Source: Anisus vortex (Eukaryota; Mollusca; Gastropoda; Planorbidae). From it: a DNA stretch of 64,000 nt. The DNA lies in the NCBI GenBank assembly GCA_949126835.1, contig OX421492.1:45839498-45903497 (forward strand), in the 5' to 3' direction. The position numbers and the translations under genes were made by a program. Below the pieces are notes generated by a model. That model searched no databases. It saw only the letters and a list, made by a program, of their open reading frames with translations, and was not told the DNA's origin. Every line of letters starts with the position of its first letter. The stretch's first letter is position 1. Positions 52,001 to 60,052 of the stretch are shown here, one piece after another.

Positions 52001-53280
52001 GCGTCCTACGCTCATCCGTGGCCCGCGGTATTAGTATTAGATAAGATTACTTTATTGATCCAAATAAATGGAAATTTAGGCTACTTGATTTCATAATTTC
52101 TGCCTTTCAGCACACTTAAAACAATATTAAATAACCATTTGTACTCAAGCACAATTGTCTTTTGAAATAGACATTTGCGCACACTTTATAACTATTATTA
52201 TTATCACTAGGCCTGTGACTAGGCCTATCATACCATCATTTATCGTAAGAAAAAGTATCATTTGATTTAGGCTTAGATTTAGGTCGAGTCACCTATTGTA
52301 TTTTCTGGCTGACAATGACTAAAGGTTACTTACAACCAAAATATTAATGTATTTACCGTATATACGTATCCCGTTGTACTCAAATTGAATAATAATAATA
52401 ATAAATAAATAATAAAAAAAAAAAGTGGAGATAGCTGGGGTCGAACCTATGACACCCCGATTGCCAGCTGACAGCACTAACCATTAGGCCACGAAATCTT
52501 GTTCAACTTTAACAATAAATAGTATATATAGGCCAATAGGGAAAGACAACCGATTATGATGACCTGTGCAAATCTTCGAATAACGCCGAGCGTTATCTGC
52601 AGCTAGAGATCTTCATATAACGCTTAGCGTTATATGAAGAACTGTGCGAATAATCACTCCGTTAAGTTATTACTAATAGTAATATTAATTACTAAATAAT
52701 TAGTTCAATTTAAATTAGCCTTCTTACGGCGCCTACGCCTATGGCCCTACAGGTCTGACCTAACAGAAACGAAGATAGCGGCTATTCGGACCCGATAGAC
52801 TTAGTGATAAATAGTTAGTATCGGTTCGTTTATATAGGTTAGGTATGCTTAAGTTAATGGCTTTGTAGTATTTTTGGTAATAGTATCGGTTAGGTTATAA
52901 AGGATAGGGATAGATTTGGTGTTTTCTGTGCTACTTCATATAATATATATATGGTAAAACAACTATATTTTGTGTTTGTTTCCCTCTTTTTTTATGTTTT
53001 CTATGAGTTTTAACTTTTAAGGAATTCTGACTCTGACTGAAGCCGGGTCCGAATAGTAGTAGTAGTTATTAGTAGCAGCCATTTCTGTCATTCATATTTC
53101 ATGCTAAAGTCACTAAAGAAAGGGACCCGGGTCCGAATAGCAGCAGCCTAACAGAAATGGAATTCTTAGATTACCTGCTCCAATAACAATGGCATCGTAT
53201 TCTGTTTTGATCTGATATTTTCTGACAGCAAGTTTTGTAGTATTAGTTCCAGGCAATCTGGTTAATTTTAATAAATGCAT
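25052..53280 (-). CDS. PYROXD2: pyridine nucleotide-disulfide oxidoreductase domain-containing protein 2, complete, 16 coding exons
   Basis: Exons in gene order: 53280-53175, 43571-43552, 42966-42873, 42755-42682, 42139-41984, 36537-36384, 32588-32527, 30625-30528, 30239-30098, 28336-28205, 27545-27473, 27266-27110, 26911-26760, 26640-26534, 25500-25380, 25122-25052. All have GT-AG borders and compatible phases. They total 1719 nt (572 residues plus stop; human PYROXD2 is about 580). An in-frame TAA upstream fixes the start. The N-terminus ([11 protein letters not shown], basic, no early acid) suits mitochondrial import. The FAD-binding motif is GAGHNG (residues 34-39), followed by [20 protein letters not shown]. 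The middle has [20 protein letters not shown] and [20 protein letters not shown]; the C-terminal FAD motif is [16 protein letters not shown]. The family is related to phytoene dehydrogenases. Human PYROXD2 is mitochondrial, with unclear substrate. Introns 1, 5 and 6 are swollen by transposons. Confidence 0.96.
25490..25573. repeat. 41-bp tandem duplication over a splice acceptor
   Basis: The segment GAAATATATTCTATAGGAGA and the 21 bases after it occur twice in a row. They include the minus-strand acceptor of PYROXD2 exon 15 (TCTCCTATAG). The gene therefore has two identical candidate acceptors 41 bp apart; only the proximal one (exon start 25500) keeps the frame. Confidence 0.9.
25836..26505. 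repeat. 46-bp minisatellite in PYROXD2 intron 14
   Basis: About 14-15 units of CTAGACTGCTTTAGAGAAAA, then GTAATTGCACTTAATTTATT, then ATTTGA. Two unit types (TTTAGAGAAAAG and TATAGAGAAAAT) fall in blocks, and some units are a few bases shorter. It ends just short of exon 14. Confidence 0.95.
28915..29918. repeat. 50-bp minisatellite, about 20 copies, in PYROXD2 intron 9
   Basis: Unit CCATGTTAAGCC(A/C).GGAGAT, then ACGAGTTTGTCTTTGTGCCA, then CCACTT(G/C)TTT. Copies are almost identical except at two dimorphic sites (CCATGG/CCACGG and CTTGTTT/CTTCTTT) that vary independently along the array. Preceded by a poly-G run near 28870. Confidence 0.97.
30626..32526. other. PYROXD2 intron 7, no feature seen
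   Basis: AT-rich intron with no recognisable transposon ends or RNA genes. A short G run is present near 32320. Confidence 0.4.
32701..36090 (+). mobile_element. near-full-length APE-type LINE with 15-bp target duplication, in PYROXD2 intron 6
   Basis: The 15-bp repeat ATGAATTGAGCCACA (32701-32715 and 36076-36090) brackets the 3,360-bp element, which ends in (ATGG)n and lies antisense to PYROXD2. After a GC-rich 5'UTR, the frame from 32929 gives [20 protein letters not shown], an in-frame TAA (33124-33126), then the endonuclease to 33963: [57 protein letters not shown]. Further frames carry [49 protein letters not shown], the catalytic YADDIALL (35256 onward), [27 protein letters not shown] and [13 protein letters not shown], ending with a GHLERM tail. 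Damage is light for this window: a few stops and shifts, so it is probably inactive but recent. Proteins of this type are often labelled endonuclease-reverse transcriptase or craniofacial development protein 2-like; clade RTE-like, not certain. Confidence 0.92.
36640..36945 (+). mobile_element. LINE reverse-transcriptase relic
   Basis: The frame reads [45 protein letters not shown] and IILIDFKRI, the fingers/palm motif region (QxGFRKNRSC-TQL, IDFKKAFD) of a jockey/CR1-like LINE. It fades after 36900. It may be the family whose 3' ends lie at 3590, 7020 and 15228. Confidence 0.75.
36946..38801. other. PYROXD2 intron 5, undetermined
   Basis: AT-rich. The block 37010-37440 has higher complexity (CTATACTATAATACGAG start, GCCCCACAAATAAAAATC, CGACCCACGTGTAGCGCG) and may be a decayed DNA element, but I could not pair ends. 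ACTAGCCGGCCGTATAACGC occurs near 38353. Confidence 0.3.
38802..38915 (+). mobile_element. SINE 3' fragment
   Basis: Matches the last third of the SINE at 9164-9452: CTGTGCATAGTGCTGG, ACACAATCA-TTAGTATGCC, GGTGAACGCTGCTTCAC, ATTTGGTCCGACGG. The tRNA-like head is missing. Confidence 0.8.
38916..39479. other. PYROXD2 intron 5, no feature seen
   Basis: AT-rich; no exon or transposon terminus identified. Confidence 0.3.
39953..40222. mobile_element. two abutting hAT-like ends
   Basis: CAGGGCTGCGGAGCC followed by CGACTCCGACTCCTC repeats starts at 39953. A right end of the CAGGCCCC family finishes at 40222 (inverted CAGACCCCACGAGGGGG). The two termini do not match each other and the flanks differ, so this is a junction of two truncated elements. 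Confidence 0.5.
40328..40922. mobile_element. hAT MITE, 595 bp, perfect 8-bp TSD
   Basis: Termini TAGGGATGTTAAAAC and, inverted, TAAAGATGTTAAACG. Flanked by AGCAGAAC on both sides (40320-40327 and 40923-40930). Subterminal repeats of AAACCGGTTWTCGGTT and a duplicated block (CAATGTC-CAAGTCACA-GCCGGAA) mark the left arm. Confidence 0.9.
41574..41900. repeat. 53-bp minisatellite, about 6 copies, in PYROXD2 intron 5
   Basis: Unit TTCTTATAGGTAAGTGCCAT, then TTGTTAGGGAAAGTAAAGGC, then AACTAGACACAAG. Each unit holds the string ATAGGTAAGT, a near-perfect splice donor, on the strand opposite to the gene. Confidence 0.95.
43572..44229. other. start of PYROXD2 intron 1-2 interval, no feature seen
   Basis: AT-rich intron DNA between exon 2 and a minisatellite. 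I saw no exon or repeat boundary. The 111-codon plus-strand ORF at 43075-43410, just upstream, has no recognisable content. Confidence 0.3.
44230..44530. repeat. 23-bp minisatellite, about 13 copies, in PYROXD2 intron 1
   Basis: Unit AGCAGTAGCTGGAGATGAAT plus ATA, with an A/G dimorphism (GTAACTGG or GTAGCTGG). It creates an open but meaningless minus-strand frame of repeating [20 protein letters not shown]. Confidence 0.97.
44850..45325. repeat. cluster of three short tandem duplications
   Basis: A 52-bp unit starting CTAATGCTCC is repeated at 44851 and 44903. A 53-bp unit starting CCCACTCTCC is at 45102, 45155 and (partly) 45208. A 42-bp unit starting ACATCATCATAGAGC is at 45236 and 45278. 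The last lies inside a LINE frame and duplicates 14 residues without shifting it. Confidence 0.9.
45232..46165 (+). mobile_element. RTE-like LINE reverse-transcriptase relic
   Basis: A decayed frame reads [40 protein letters not shown], then [11 protein letters not shown] in place of the FADDI box, [40 protein letters not shown] and FNMLLQNL, followed by fragments of the C-terminal domain to about 46165. Many stops and shifts. Lies in PYROXD2 intron 1, antisense to the gene. Confidence 0.8.
46559..47331. mobile_element. hAT MITE, 773 bp, perfect 8-bp TSD
   Basis: Starts TAGTGATGGGACGAT and ends, inverted, TATTGATGGGACGAT. ATAGGCAA flanks both sides (46551-46558 and 47332-47339). Subterminal ATCGGAATCGTAT-like repeats occur in both arms. 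Confidence 0.92.
47502..49202. mobile_element. hAT-like TIR element carrying a LINE fragment
   Basis: Starts TAGGGTTGCCAGATGTCC and ends, inverted, TAGGGTTGCCAGATACAT. Both arms contain AAAAGGAGGACA, and in the left arm this forms a perfect 24-bp palindrome with TGTCCTCCTTTT. The target duplication is unclear (CTATAG occurs on both sides but offset). The interior is mostly a minus-strand Rex1-type LINE fragment. Confidence 0.7.
48062..48960 (-). mobile_element. Rex1/Babar-type LINE, 3' half
   Basis: The minus strand reads [60 protein letters not shown], then a shift, then [37 protein letters not shown] and [17 protein letters not shown]. This is the region after the catalytic box through the C-terminus, as in Rex1. 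The 3'UTR ends in TAATCTAATTTATTTTATCT near 48062. It complements the 5' part at 420-2217, though the two are separate copies. Confidence 0.85.
49161..52012. repeat. 1,426-bp tandem duplication, two copies
   Basis: 49161-50586 and 50587-52012 are the same sequence with only about six visible substitutions (for example CCTATAGAG/CCTTTAGAG, ACGCCGAGC/ACGCTGAGC). The unit begins with the last ~40 bp of the hAT-like element ending at 49202 and ends in a LINE 3'UTR. It contains no gene. The near identity implies a very recent event or an assembly duplication. Confidence 0.95.
51955..52330 (-). mobile_element. two joined LINE 3' ends
   Basis: 51955-52035 is the 3'UTR seen at 11760-11830 (inverse of GAGCGTAGGACGCAATAATC). 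From 52040 to 52330 the sequence matches the 3'UTR of the Rex1-type LINE at 48075-48250 (ATTACTTTATTGAT, CCATTTGTACTCAAGCACAA, AAGAAAAAGTATCATTT), same orientation. Confidence 0.7.
52430..52505 (-). mobile_element. tRNA-like SINE head or tRNA pseudogene
   Basis: The minus strand contains an A box (TGGCCTAATGG) and a B box (GGTTCGACCCC) about 35 bp apart, as in tRNA genes. I cannot pair a proper acceptor stem, and no anticodon loop is convincing, so a SINE-derived promoter is more likely than a working tRNA. Confidence 0.5.
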
Positions 53281-53917
53281 GTCTGCTTTCTTGTTGATCT
53301 TAACTTAAGGGGTTAAAGGTTACAGAGGAAGTTCAAATTGTAAAAAAAATGTTCTTTTATAGATCAGTGGTTAATACCAATTGGGCATAAAAACTAAATT
53401 CCAAAAAGAACAGAAAATAGGTGACGATCTTTTCTTATATATTATTATTTATATGGTAGCCGTGAATGTACGCGTCCGCCAGAACACCTAAGTTAGCACT
53501 TCCAATGATATAGGGAGAGATAGCAAAAACATCATTTCTGGCCAGCAAAAAGAGTTTGAGCCAAAATAAAATAAAAAACAACCTCATAACAAGACGAAAA
53601 ATACGGTTAAGAAAAAAAAAGGGCCTAATTACCTAATTTAAAAAAACACGCACAAATAGTTCAGTAAATTTAAAATAGGACTAGATCTAATTATAAGGTA
53701 AGGAGACGATTTTTTAAATATTTATTTTCATTGTATTTTAATTACATTTTATGAATTTATTTCAGAAATGTAGGCTAGGCTACTTTCGTGTTTTTCCCCA
53801 CTCTAAAACATCTATTAATTTTAGTATGTTTCGACATTTAGATAGTTCTTCAGATCCTGCCGGAAACGGACGGAAACGGTAGTGTTTATCATATGACTAG
53901 AAAACTAAAACAACAAA
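53281..53917. promoter_or_regulatory. bidirectional promoter interval between PYROXD2 and V-ATPase subunit e
   Basis: 637 bp separates the two start codons, which point away from each other. Near the V-ATPase side (53858-53880) the strand carries GCCGGAAACGGACGGAAACGG-type ETS/GGAA sites. There is no clear TATA box at a sensible distance from either start codon. Both are housekeeping genes, so shared regulation is plausible, but that is inference. Confidence 0.55.
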
Positions 53918-56900
53918 ATGTCAGAAACAGCAGTTTCTCTTGGTGTCATTTGCGCCTTTTGGGCATTTATAGCAATAATATGCCCCATTCTGATTCAGTT
54001 CGTGATGGCCAAATCGCCAAATAAGGGGTACGTATTTTTCTCTATAAATATCTGAAGTAGAAAGCTTATAATATATATTAAATAATAAATCACACTCATC
54101 ATAACTTCAAACGAAGTTCAATTTCAATCACTCACACGAGTCACAGGTCCACTTTCACTTTATTTAAAACTCATTAACGGAACGGGACTTTGACTTCGAC
54201 AAACATGTTTCAATGAGAATACATTTACCATTTTCAAAATATTAGTTCATTTTCATTATAGCTTGATTAGAGAGTGAATCTAACGTGATTTGTTAAAATA
54301 GTTTAATATTCCATCATAATATCATAACAAATTTAACCCTTTCTGTCCGTAGTTTTTTTCAGGTTCTGCCGGAGTTTTTTTTTTATAGACAAAATCCATA
54401 TGTCATAAAAATTATTTTTATATAGTTTTTTTAATTAAATGAAGCCTACCAAGTGTTATATATCATATATCAAACTAAAGGAGAATAAATACTGAATCTA
54501 AATAAATAGGCTAGCGTTATTCACACGGTTTTAACGTGTGGATAACGCCGAAAAATATACACACGGTTCCTCAGCGCATGCGCAATGATCCGCACGGTCT
54601 AAACGTGTGGATAACGCCGAAAAATATCCACACGGTTCCTCGGCGCATGCGCAATGATCCGCACGGTTTTAGACGTGAGAATAAAGCCGATCAATATTCG
54701 CACGGTTATGACCGTGATAATAATGCAGGGCATTATCCGCACGTCGTTTTTGGCCGTGCGGATAATTTCTAGCGTTATTCCCCACAACCAGAAATGTGTG
54801 CTGTATACTTAAATTCACTAAAATAATGCATTTTTAAAATTTAGCCTTTATTTCAGGAATTAAAAACTGATAATTAATTAAACTTAGGCATAATTCATAA
54901 TGGACGCAAATTACAGTGCGGAATGAATCGTAAATGTGTGAAAGTCTGTCTTAGACTTAGATCTCTAATGTAGGTATAGGCCTACATACTTCTAGACTTC
55001 TAGTAATAACTAGTAGCATTAAGATGCGTTTTATTTAGGACATATACCGCGCCATGTCTAAGCAATGTTTCCAAAACTACGATCAGCCGATCGACTTATT
55101 TCATGAAATGTCTGTAGGCCTATTGACCGGTTGTTTTAAATAAATTTTTGATTAGATTATGTTCGAAACGTACGTACTCGGGAGTATGTGCAGTCACGAC
55201 TAACATTAACCTACAACGGGCGCGCTTTTTTCCAATGTCACGTGACCAGCCGCTATAATACACATGCGCCGAGGAACCGTGCGAATATTGATCGGCGTTA
55301 TTCTCACGTCTAAAACCGTGCGGATCATTGCGCATGCGCAGAGAAACCGTGTGTATATTTTTCGGCGTTATCCACACGTTAAAACCGTGTGAATAACCAC
55401 TATGAAATAAATATGTTTTGTTCTGAAATTCTTTGCGTAAATGATAAAAAAAGAAAAATATATTAGTAAAATGTAAAAAAAAATGAAATTTTTCTAGTAA
55501 AAATAAATAGAAAAAAAATTGCTAATTACAAACTATAAGAAGTATTGAAATAAATCCACGTTTATATCAATTATATACTATTAGGCTATCAACATAATTA
55601 CAAAAATTGAGAGGTAATCTTTTTAATTAATGTCTGTTACAGTTTGAAAAAACATAGAAAAATATGATATTTTAACATTTTTTATTAGCACTAGGCCTAG
55701 GAGTGGTTATGTTTTCAGAAAATAATATTTTTTTTTTTAAATTAGGTACATGTTATATATCAAATTAAAGAGAATAAAATATAAATTTTGAATATAAAAG
55801 ACTACACAGTGTACAGAATAAATTAATCATGAAAAAATCGGAAAGATTAGGTCATAGTTGGACCTAGTTGAAGGCGCTTATTTTTCACCCGTTGATGCTC
55901 CCGACTCGATGTAGTCTTAGACCGATATAATTATTTATTTGAATCTAAATTGTATTAAATTTCAGTCTTTAATAAAATCAAATAAGTTTGTATCATTTCT
56001 ATTTAATAATGTCATAAAAAAGCCAATAGACAGTAGTTTAGTTGATCTTTACTGCCCCCCCCCCCCCTTATGTGTACTTGTGACCGTCGTAACAAATCAA
56101 TAGTCACCACTATAAACAATGAAAAAAAAAGCATAAAAGTTTGTCAAATCTACTTTAAACTTATGCTAAAAAGAGTTCTGATATCTATAAATAGTCAGAG
56201 GAAGTTAAAATTAATTTTAGAAAGCTGGTTTGGATTTAATAGCGAAACAAACAATGTTACCCAAATCAACACCAGTGGTGTTCTTACGGCAGAATGGCAC
56301 GGCCGATCGACACCAGTGGTGTTCTTACGGACAGAAAGTGTTAAGTTACTTAGTTAACTTAGACCCTACTTAGCTTAGCTTACTACTTACTCAGTTACTG
56401 ACTGTGACTTACACTTAACTTACCCTTAAAAAAAGATTGCCCTCTAACAAAACGGATCATCACTTTTAAATTTCTTAGCCAAATGACTGATAATCATTTT
56501 ATCCCTAGTCTGTCATGGACATAAAAAAATATTTTAAATTAAATTTAAACAGTAGGCCTAGCCTAAGTTCTGAGTAGCCTAAGACTTATACTTAGGCTAA
56601 GTGTAAGGGACTTGTGGTAGTTAAACCAAAGTTTAGCCGTATTAGCTTTTTAATTAAGTTCCGGAAGCATTGATTTAATTTTCCAATATGCACTACAGCT
56701 TGTCCACAGCATAAAATGATATCGAATATTGCATATGGGGTGATGGTTCTGTAACTGTAATAATATAATTTGCATTATAATAAGATTAATATGCAATGTC
56801 AGACATATACATAGTAATAGGCACACTTTTTATGGCTCCTTTTATCATTATAAAATATTTTTATAAAATTTAATTTTATTATGAGATATGTTTATGTTAC

Positions 56901-59304
56901 AACTTATTTATGCAGGTTAATTAGAATATAATTGTTATAAGTTATATACATTGTTATATAAATATTTAAGCCCATTAAAAAAAATTTTGAAATTAATTGT
57001 TTTGTCAATATACATTATTTTAAGAAATTATTATTTTTTCTTTCTAATTATAGGATAGTCCAGATTTGTTTCATTCTCACTGGGGTCTGCTGCTTCATTT
57101 TGTAAGTATATTTAAACCATTCAATTAATTAAAAGGGAGTATATACAATACTTTAGTTATGTACCAGTATTCAATAACAATAATGAAATAGCCTAGCTTT
57201 TCTACTATCTAGGCCCTACTATCTATTACTCAAACCATTTGTCCATTTTTTCCTATTTCACTTTTAATTAAAATTGTTAACATTTTGTTTTCACTATGCA
57301 TTAGAACTAACATAAAGGATTTAATTGAATACTTACAGCTTATGAAAGCTACATTGCAATGTTGATCACAGGGCCAGTGAAGCAGCATACTAGGGGATGT
57401 GTGGCCAGCACAATGCCCAGTTGCCTTTTACTTTACCCCAAATAATGTCAGGTATCCACCAGAGCTGGGTGAACTCAGGGACACCCTCGAATCCCTGGAA
57501 AAAATTCTACCAGGATTCGAACACAGGACCTTCAGTATATAATCCAGCCGAAAGCGCTGCCTCGGCCACTGTACCCCATACATTGCAATGTTTATTGAAC
57601 CTTTATTGGAACTACAGAATCAACTTTTTACCACTTAGTTACTTTATCTTTTTTGTTTTGTTTTCTAGCTGGATTGTAACATTCTTTGCACAACTAAATC
57701 CACTCATTGGGCCACAGTTGCATACAGAGCTCATACGTTGGATTGTAATGGAGTGGTATGGTGGTAAGTTCAATGGCTTTTAAAATTCCTGCGACTGTTT
57801 TCAAAATTAAAAGCTTGGTTTTATTGCAGAAGAGATTTTTATTACCATAAAATCTGTGCTAAAAAATCAATAGATAACTAAATGTTGAACACTATTGTAG
57901 TATATACTGAACACTACACACTTACACGGCTGCTTACTTCTTCTGCTTATATAATATCACGATTTGTTTTCTTTTATTGTTTTTGTAATTCTGGCATTTT
58001 AATCCTTAGAAATAGTAGTGGGAAACACCCTCGTTAATGTAAAAACCTCAACAAATAAAATCGCATAAAATGCATGATTTTGTTTTCAAGTGGTTCAGGA
58101 AATAACCAGTATAAAGCTCATTTATCTGTCATATTATCTGGGATAATTTTGGTGGATTCCTAATTTTCTGTTTAAAGTCAAATTTTCATTTATTTTTAAT
58201 TAAACAACAGATATTAATAACAGGGTTCCCGCGGCCTCCTGGAATTCCAGGAGGTCCTGGAATCCTCCTGGGATTAAGAATCTCCTGAAAAAGTCCTTAA
58301 ATTTTAGTATTTCTCCTGGAATCTCCTGAAATTTTGATTGTTGAGCTTTTTTAAAAAAAAGTTTGGGAAAAATGCATTTTAATAACTAGATTAGGCCTAT
58401 AGAAAAGTTTTGGAATTGTTGAATTTAGAAATTTTGTAGTGCAAAAAATGACCTTGATCCCGATTTTTTTTCTTCTCCAACACGTGTCACTACTACACTC
58501 TACTTGGAAGCGAATTCCGCTGTTTTTGTTGTAGCCCCACCTCTCGTGTGTTAAACTACACCAAGCCTATCCCTTATCGCTTTATGAGATGTGAAGACGG
58601 TACCGAGCATTGTCTTCTCCTCTTTCGCTCCCTCCCCCAGTTTGGTGTCTGCTAGAAAAAGTGGCCTGCGCAGATACGCAATGTTTGTCGCTATTTAGAC
58701 AGTATGTTACCGTTATACTATGTTTAAAAATGAATCATTTCCTGTTGGCTGTTGGTTTTCACTCCCAGATTCTTTTGTCTTTTTGTATCCAACATTCCCC
58801 CTCCCTCCCAGTCTCGGTCAGTGGTCTCGGCTTAGGCCTAGCCCTAGCACCAAAAGACGAGCCGTTCGCGATGTCCTCCGTAGGCCTAGGCTATGTGTTT
58901 TTATCAACTATTAGACTATATTGTTTTCGTACTTAAATTAAAAAAATATGGTTGACAATGAGCAGAATATTACAATTGAAATAAAAAAATGTTGTGGCTG
59001 AAAAACAAGTGTGGCCTATGTATGTTATTGTGTTGTTTGTAGTGGACAATTTTGGGTCTAGGCGCAGCTGGCGAGAATCGCTTCTCGGCCAAGGAATAAA
59101 ATACCGTGCCCCCCCCCCCCCAAAGTGACACCTCTTCCACAGTGGAGTCGAGGCAGTCTCATTTTCATTGTACCGGTACCTGTTAACACTGTTAAGATAT
59201 CCATTACCTCACTCCAACGGAGAATGGCGTACGAATTTTAACGACCAGTCCAGATTGCATTTAACGGTTAACGGTCACATAGTCCTCAGAATACCCCGCC
59301 CTTT

Positions 59305-59341
<37 letters not shown>

Positions 59342-60052
59342 CCAGATATTTTCTACTTTATCAAGGGTCACTGTTTTAGGAAATGTAATGCGATTCCAGT
59401 TATCATTTTTGTGTGTGTACAGTGAGTGATAAATATTTTTTCAACTTATTTTTTTAAATATATTTGTAAACTGTTGAATTGTATTAGTCCTCCTGCCTAT
59501 GATGTATAGGAATATATATTTTTTCCCCATTAAGAATCTATTTTGTTCTTATTGATAATTTACGCTTGTCGATTTTTGTGTCGTATCCTCCTGAAATTTT
59601 GGTTTTTCTCCTGAAAAACTCCTGGAAAGCTCCTGGAATTTAGTTCTAGATTTGGTGCAGGAACCCTGTAATAAAATTTGGTATTTAAAATTTTAATATG
59701 AGTAAATTATAATGAATTAATGCAAATTATATTGTATACATATATGATATTAGAGTACAGTGACGATTCCTTCCATGCTGTCATTGGCAGGAAAATACTT
59801 TTCCTAATTTTTGAGGGAAGGACATTTACATCTTAAAATATAATCATTTTATCTAAAGGTCTTAACAAGTATTTAAATGAATAAACCGTAAATGAAGAAT
59901 TATATATATTTTTAATATTGTAGTTACTATACTGGGTTATTTACAAAAAGAAAGGATAATAAAGCTGAAACTGAATTTTTGTTGTTGATGATGTAATGTA
60001 AAAAAAAAAAAAAATATTTTTTTCAGAGCAACCTTGGAAGCTAAAGGAGTGA
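53918..60052 (+). CDS. ATP6V0E: V-type proton ATPase subunit e, complete, 4 exons
   Basis: Exons 53918-54027, 57054-57101, 57669-57763 and 60027-60052 join with GT-AG borders into 279 nt, 92 residues plus stop (family 80-95). Exon 1 reads LGVICAFWAFIAIICPILIQ, the first membrane helix. Exons 2-3 read GIVQICFILTGVCCFIFWIV, the second helix, followed by the family hallmark AQLNPLIGPQL and then IVMEWYGEQPW. Subunit e is a small hydrophobic part of the membrane Vo sector that pumps protons into endosomes, lysosomes and secretory vesicles; its exact role is in assembly and stability. The ATG is the first in frame, in the context CAAAATGT. Introns hold a hairpin-rich TIR element (intron 1), a SINE (intron 2) and a 1.4-kb TIR element (intron 3). 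Confidence 0.95.
54509..55404. mobile_element. hairpin-rich TIR element in V-ATPase intron 1, 896 bp, 9-bp TSD
   Basis: Left end GGCTAGCGTTATTCACACGG; right end, inverted, CATAGTGGTTATTCACACGG. Homology between the arms runs for more than 100 bp (TAACGTGTGGATAACGCCGA, AAATATACACACGGTT, GCGCATGCGCAATGATCCGC). The left arm has a 69-bp unit repeated twice. AAATAAATA lies on both sides (54500-54508 and 55405-55413), but this is low-complexity. 54880-55175 matches the interior of the unrelated TA-flanked element at 7700-7960. Three GCGCATGCGC sites are present. Confidence 0.75.
55414..57053. other. rest of V-ATPase intron 1, no feature seen
   Basis: AT-rich, with a poly-C run near 56056 and a direct repeat CACCAGTGGTGTTCTTACGG at 56271 and 56311 on either side of AATGGCACGGCC. 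No exon or transposon end recognised. Confidence 0.4.
57364..57579 (-). mobile_element. tRNA-derived SINE in V-ATPase intron 2
   Basis: The minus strand repeats the family at 9164: a head with B box TGTTCGAATCCTGG, then GAGGGTGTCCCTGAGT, CCAGCTCTGGTGGATACCTG and TGTGCTGGCCACAC. The 13-bp repeat ACATTGCAATGTT is on both sides (57351-57363 and 57580-57592). Confidence 0.9.
58221..59668. mobile_element. TIR element in V-ATPase intron 3, 1.4 kb
   Basis: Starts CAGGGTTCCCGCGGCCTCCT and ends, inverted, CAGGGTTCCTGCACC. Subterminal TCCTGGAATTCC / CTCCTGGAA repeats occur in both arms. TAATAA directly abuts both ends; a full 8-bp repeat is not visible, so the superfamily is open (hAT-like termini). 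The interior is GC-richer with long C runs (59310-59340) and two overlapping spurious ORFs at 58610-58936. Confidence 0.75.

Larger units (their letters stand above)
51510..52661. mobile_element. Mutator-like hairpin-rich TIR element, 1.15 kb, 9-bp TSD
   Basis: Left end GGGAAGCGTTATTCGAAG; right end, inverted, CGGAGTGATTATTCGCAC. The 9-bp repeat TTAAGTTAT lies on each side (51501-51509 and 52662-52670). Next to both ends are arrays of ATAACGCCGAGCGTTAT palindromes joined by GGAAGACCCAAAT and TTCGAA; a 29-bp hairpin (52611-52639, 13-bp stem) is the best formed. The interior consists of LINE 3' ends and a tRNA-like SINE head. The left 503 bp is also present at 50084-50586 through the tandem duplication. 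Confidence 0.7.

Noticed and set aside
52430..52505. Functional tRNA gene
   Set aside because: A and B boxes are present, but no acceptor stem pairs and no clear anticodon arm is formed.
54509..55404. TA target duplication for the V-ATPase intron 1 element
   Set aside because: TA does flank an alternative reading of the tips (54512-54513 and 55401-55402), but the 9-bp alternative gives tips of equal length that agree with the sister element at 51510-52661.
58610..58936. 108-codon ORF in V-ATPase intron 3
   Set aside because: It is inside the TIR element 58221-59668; two overlapping frames are open at once, as expected from composition.
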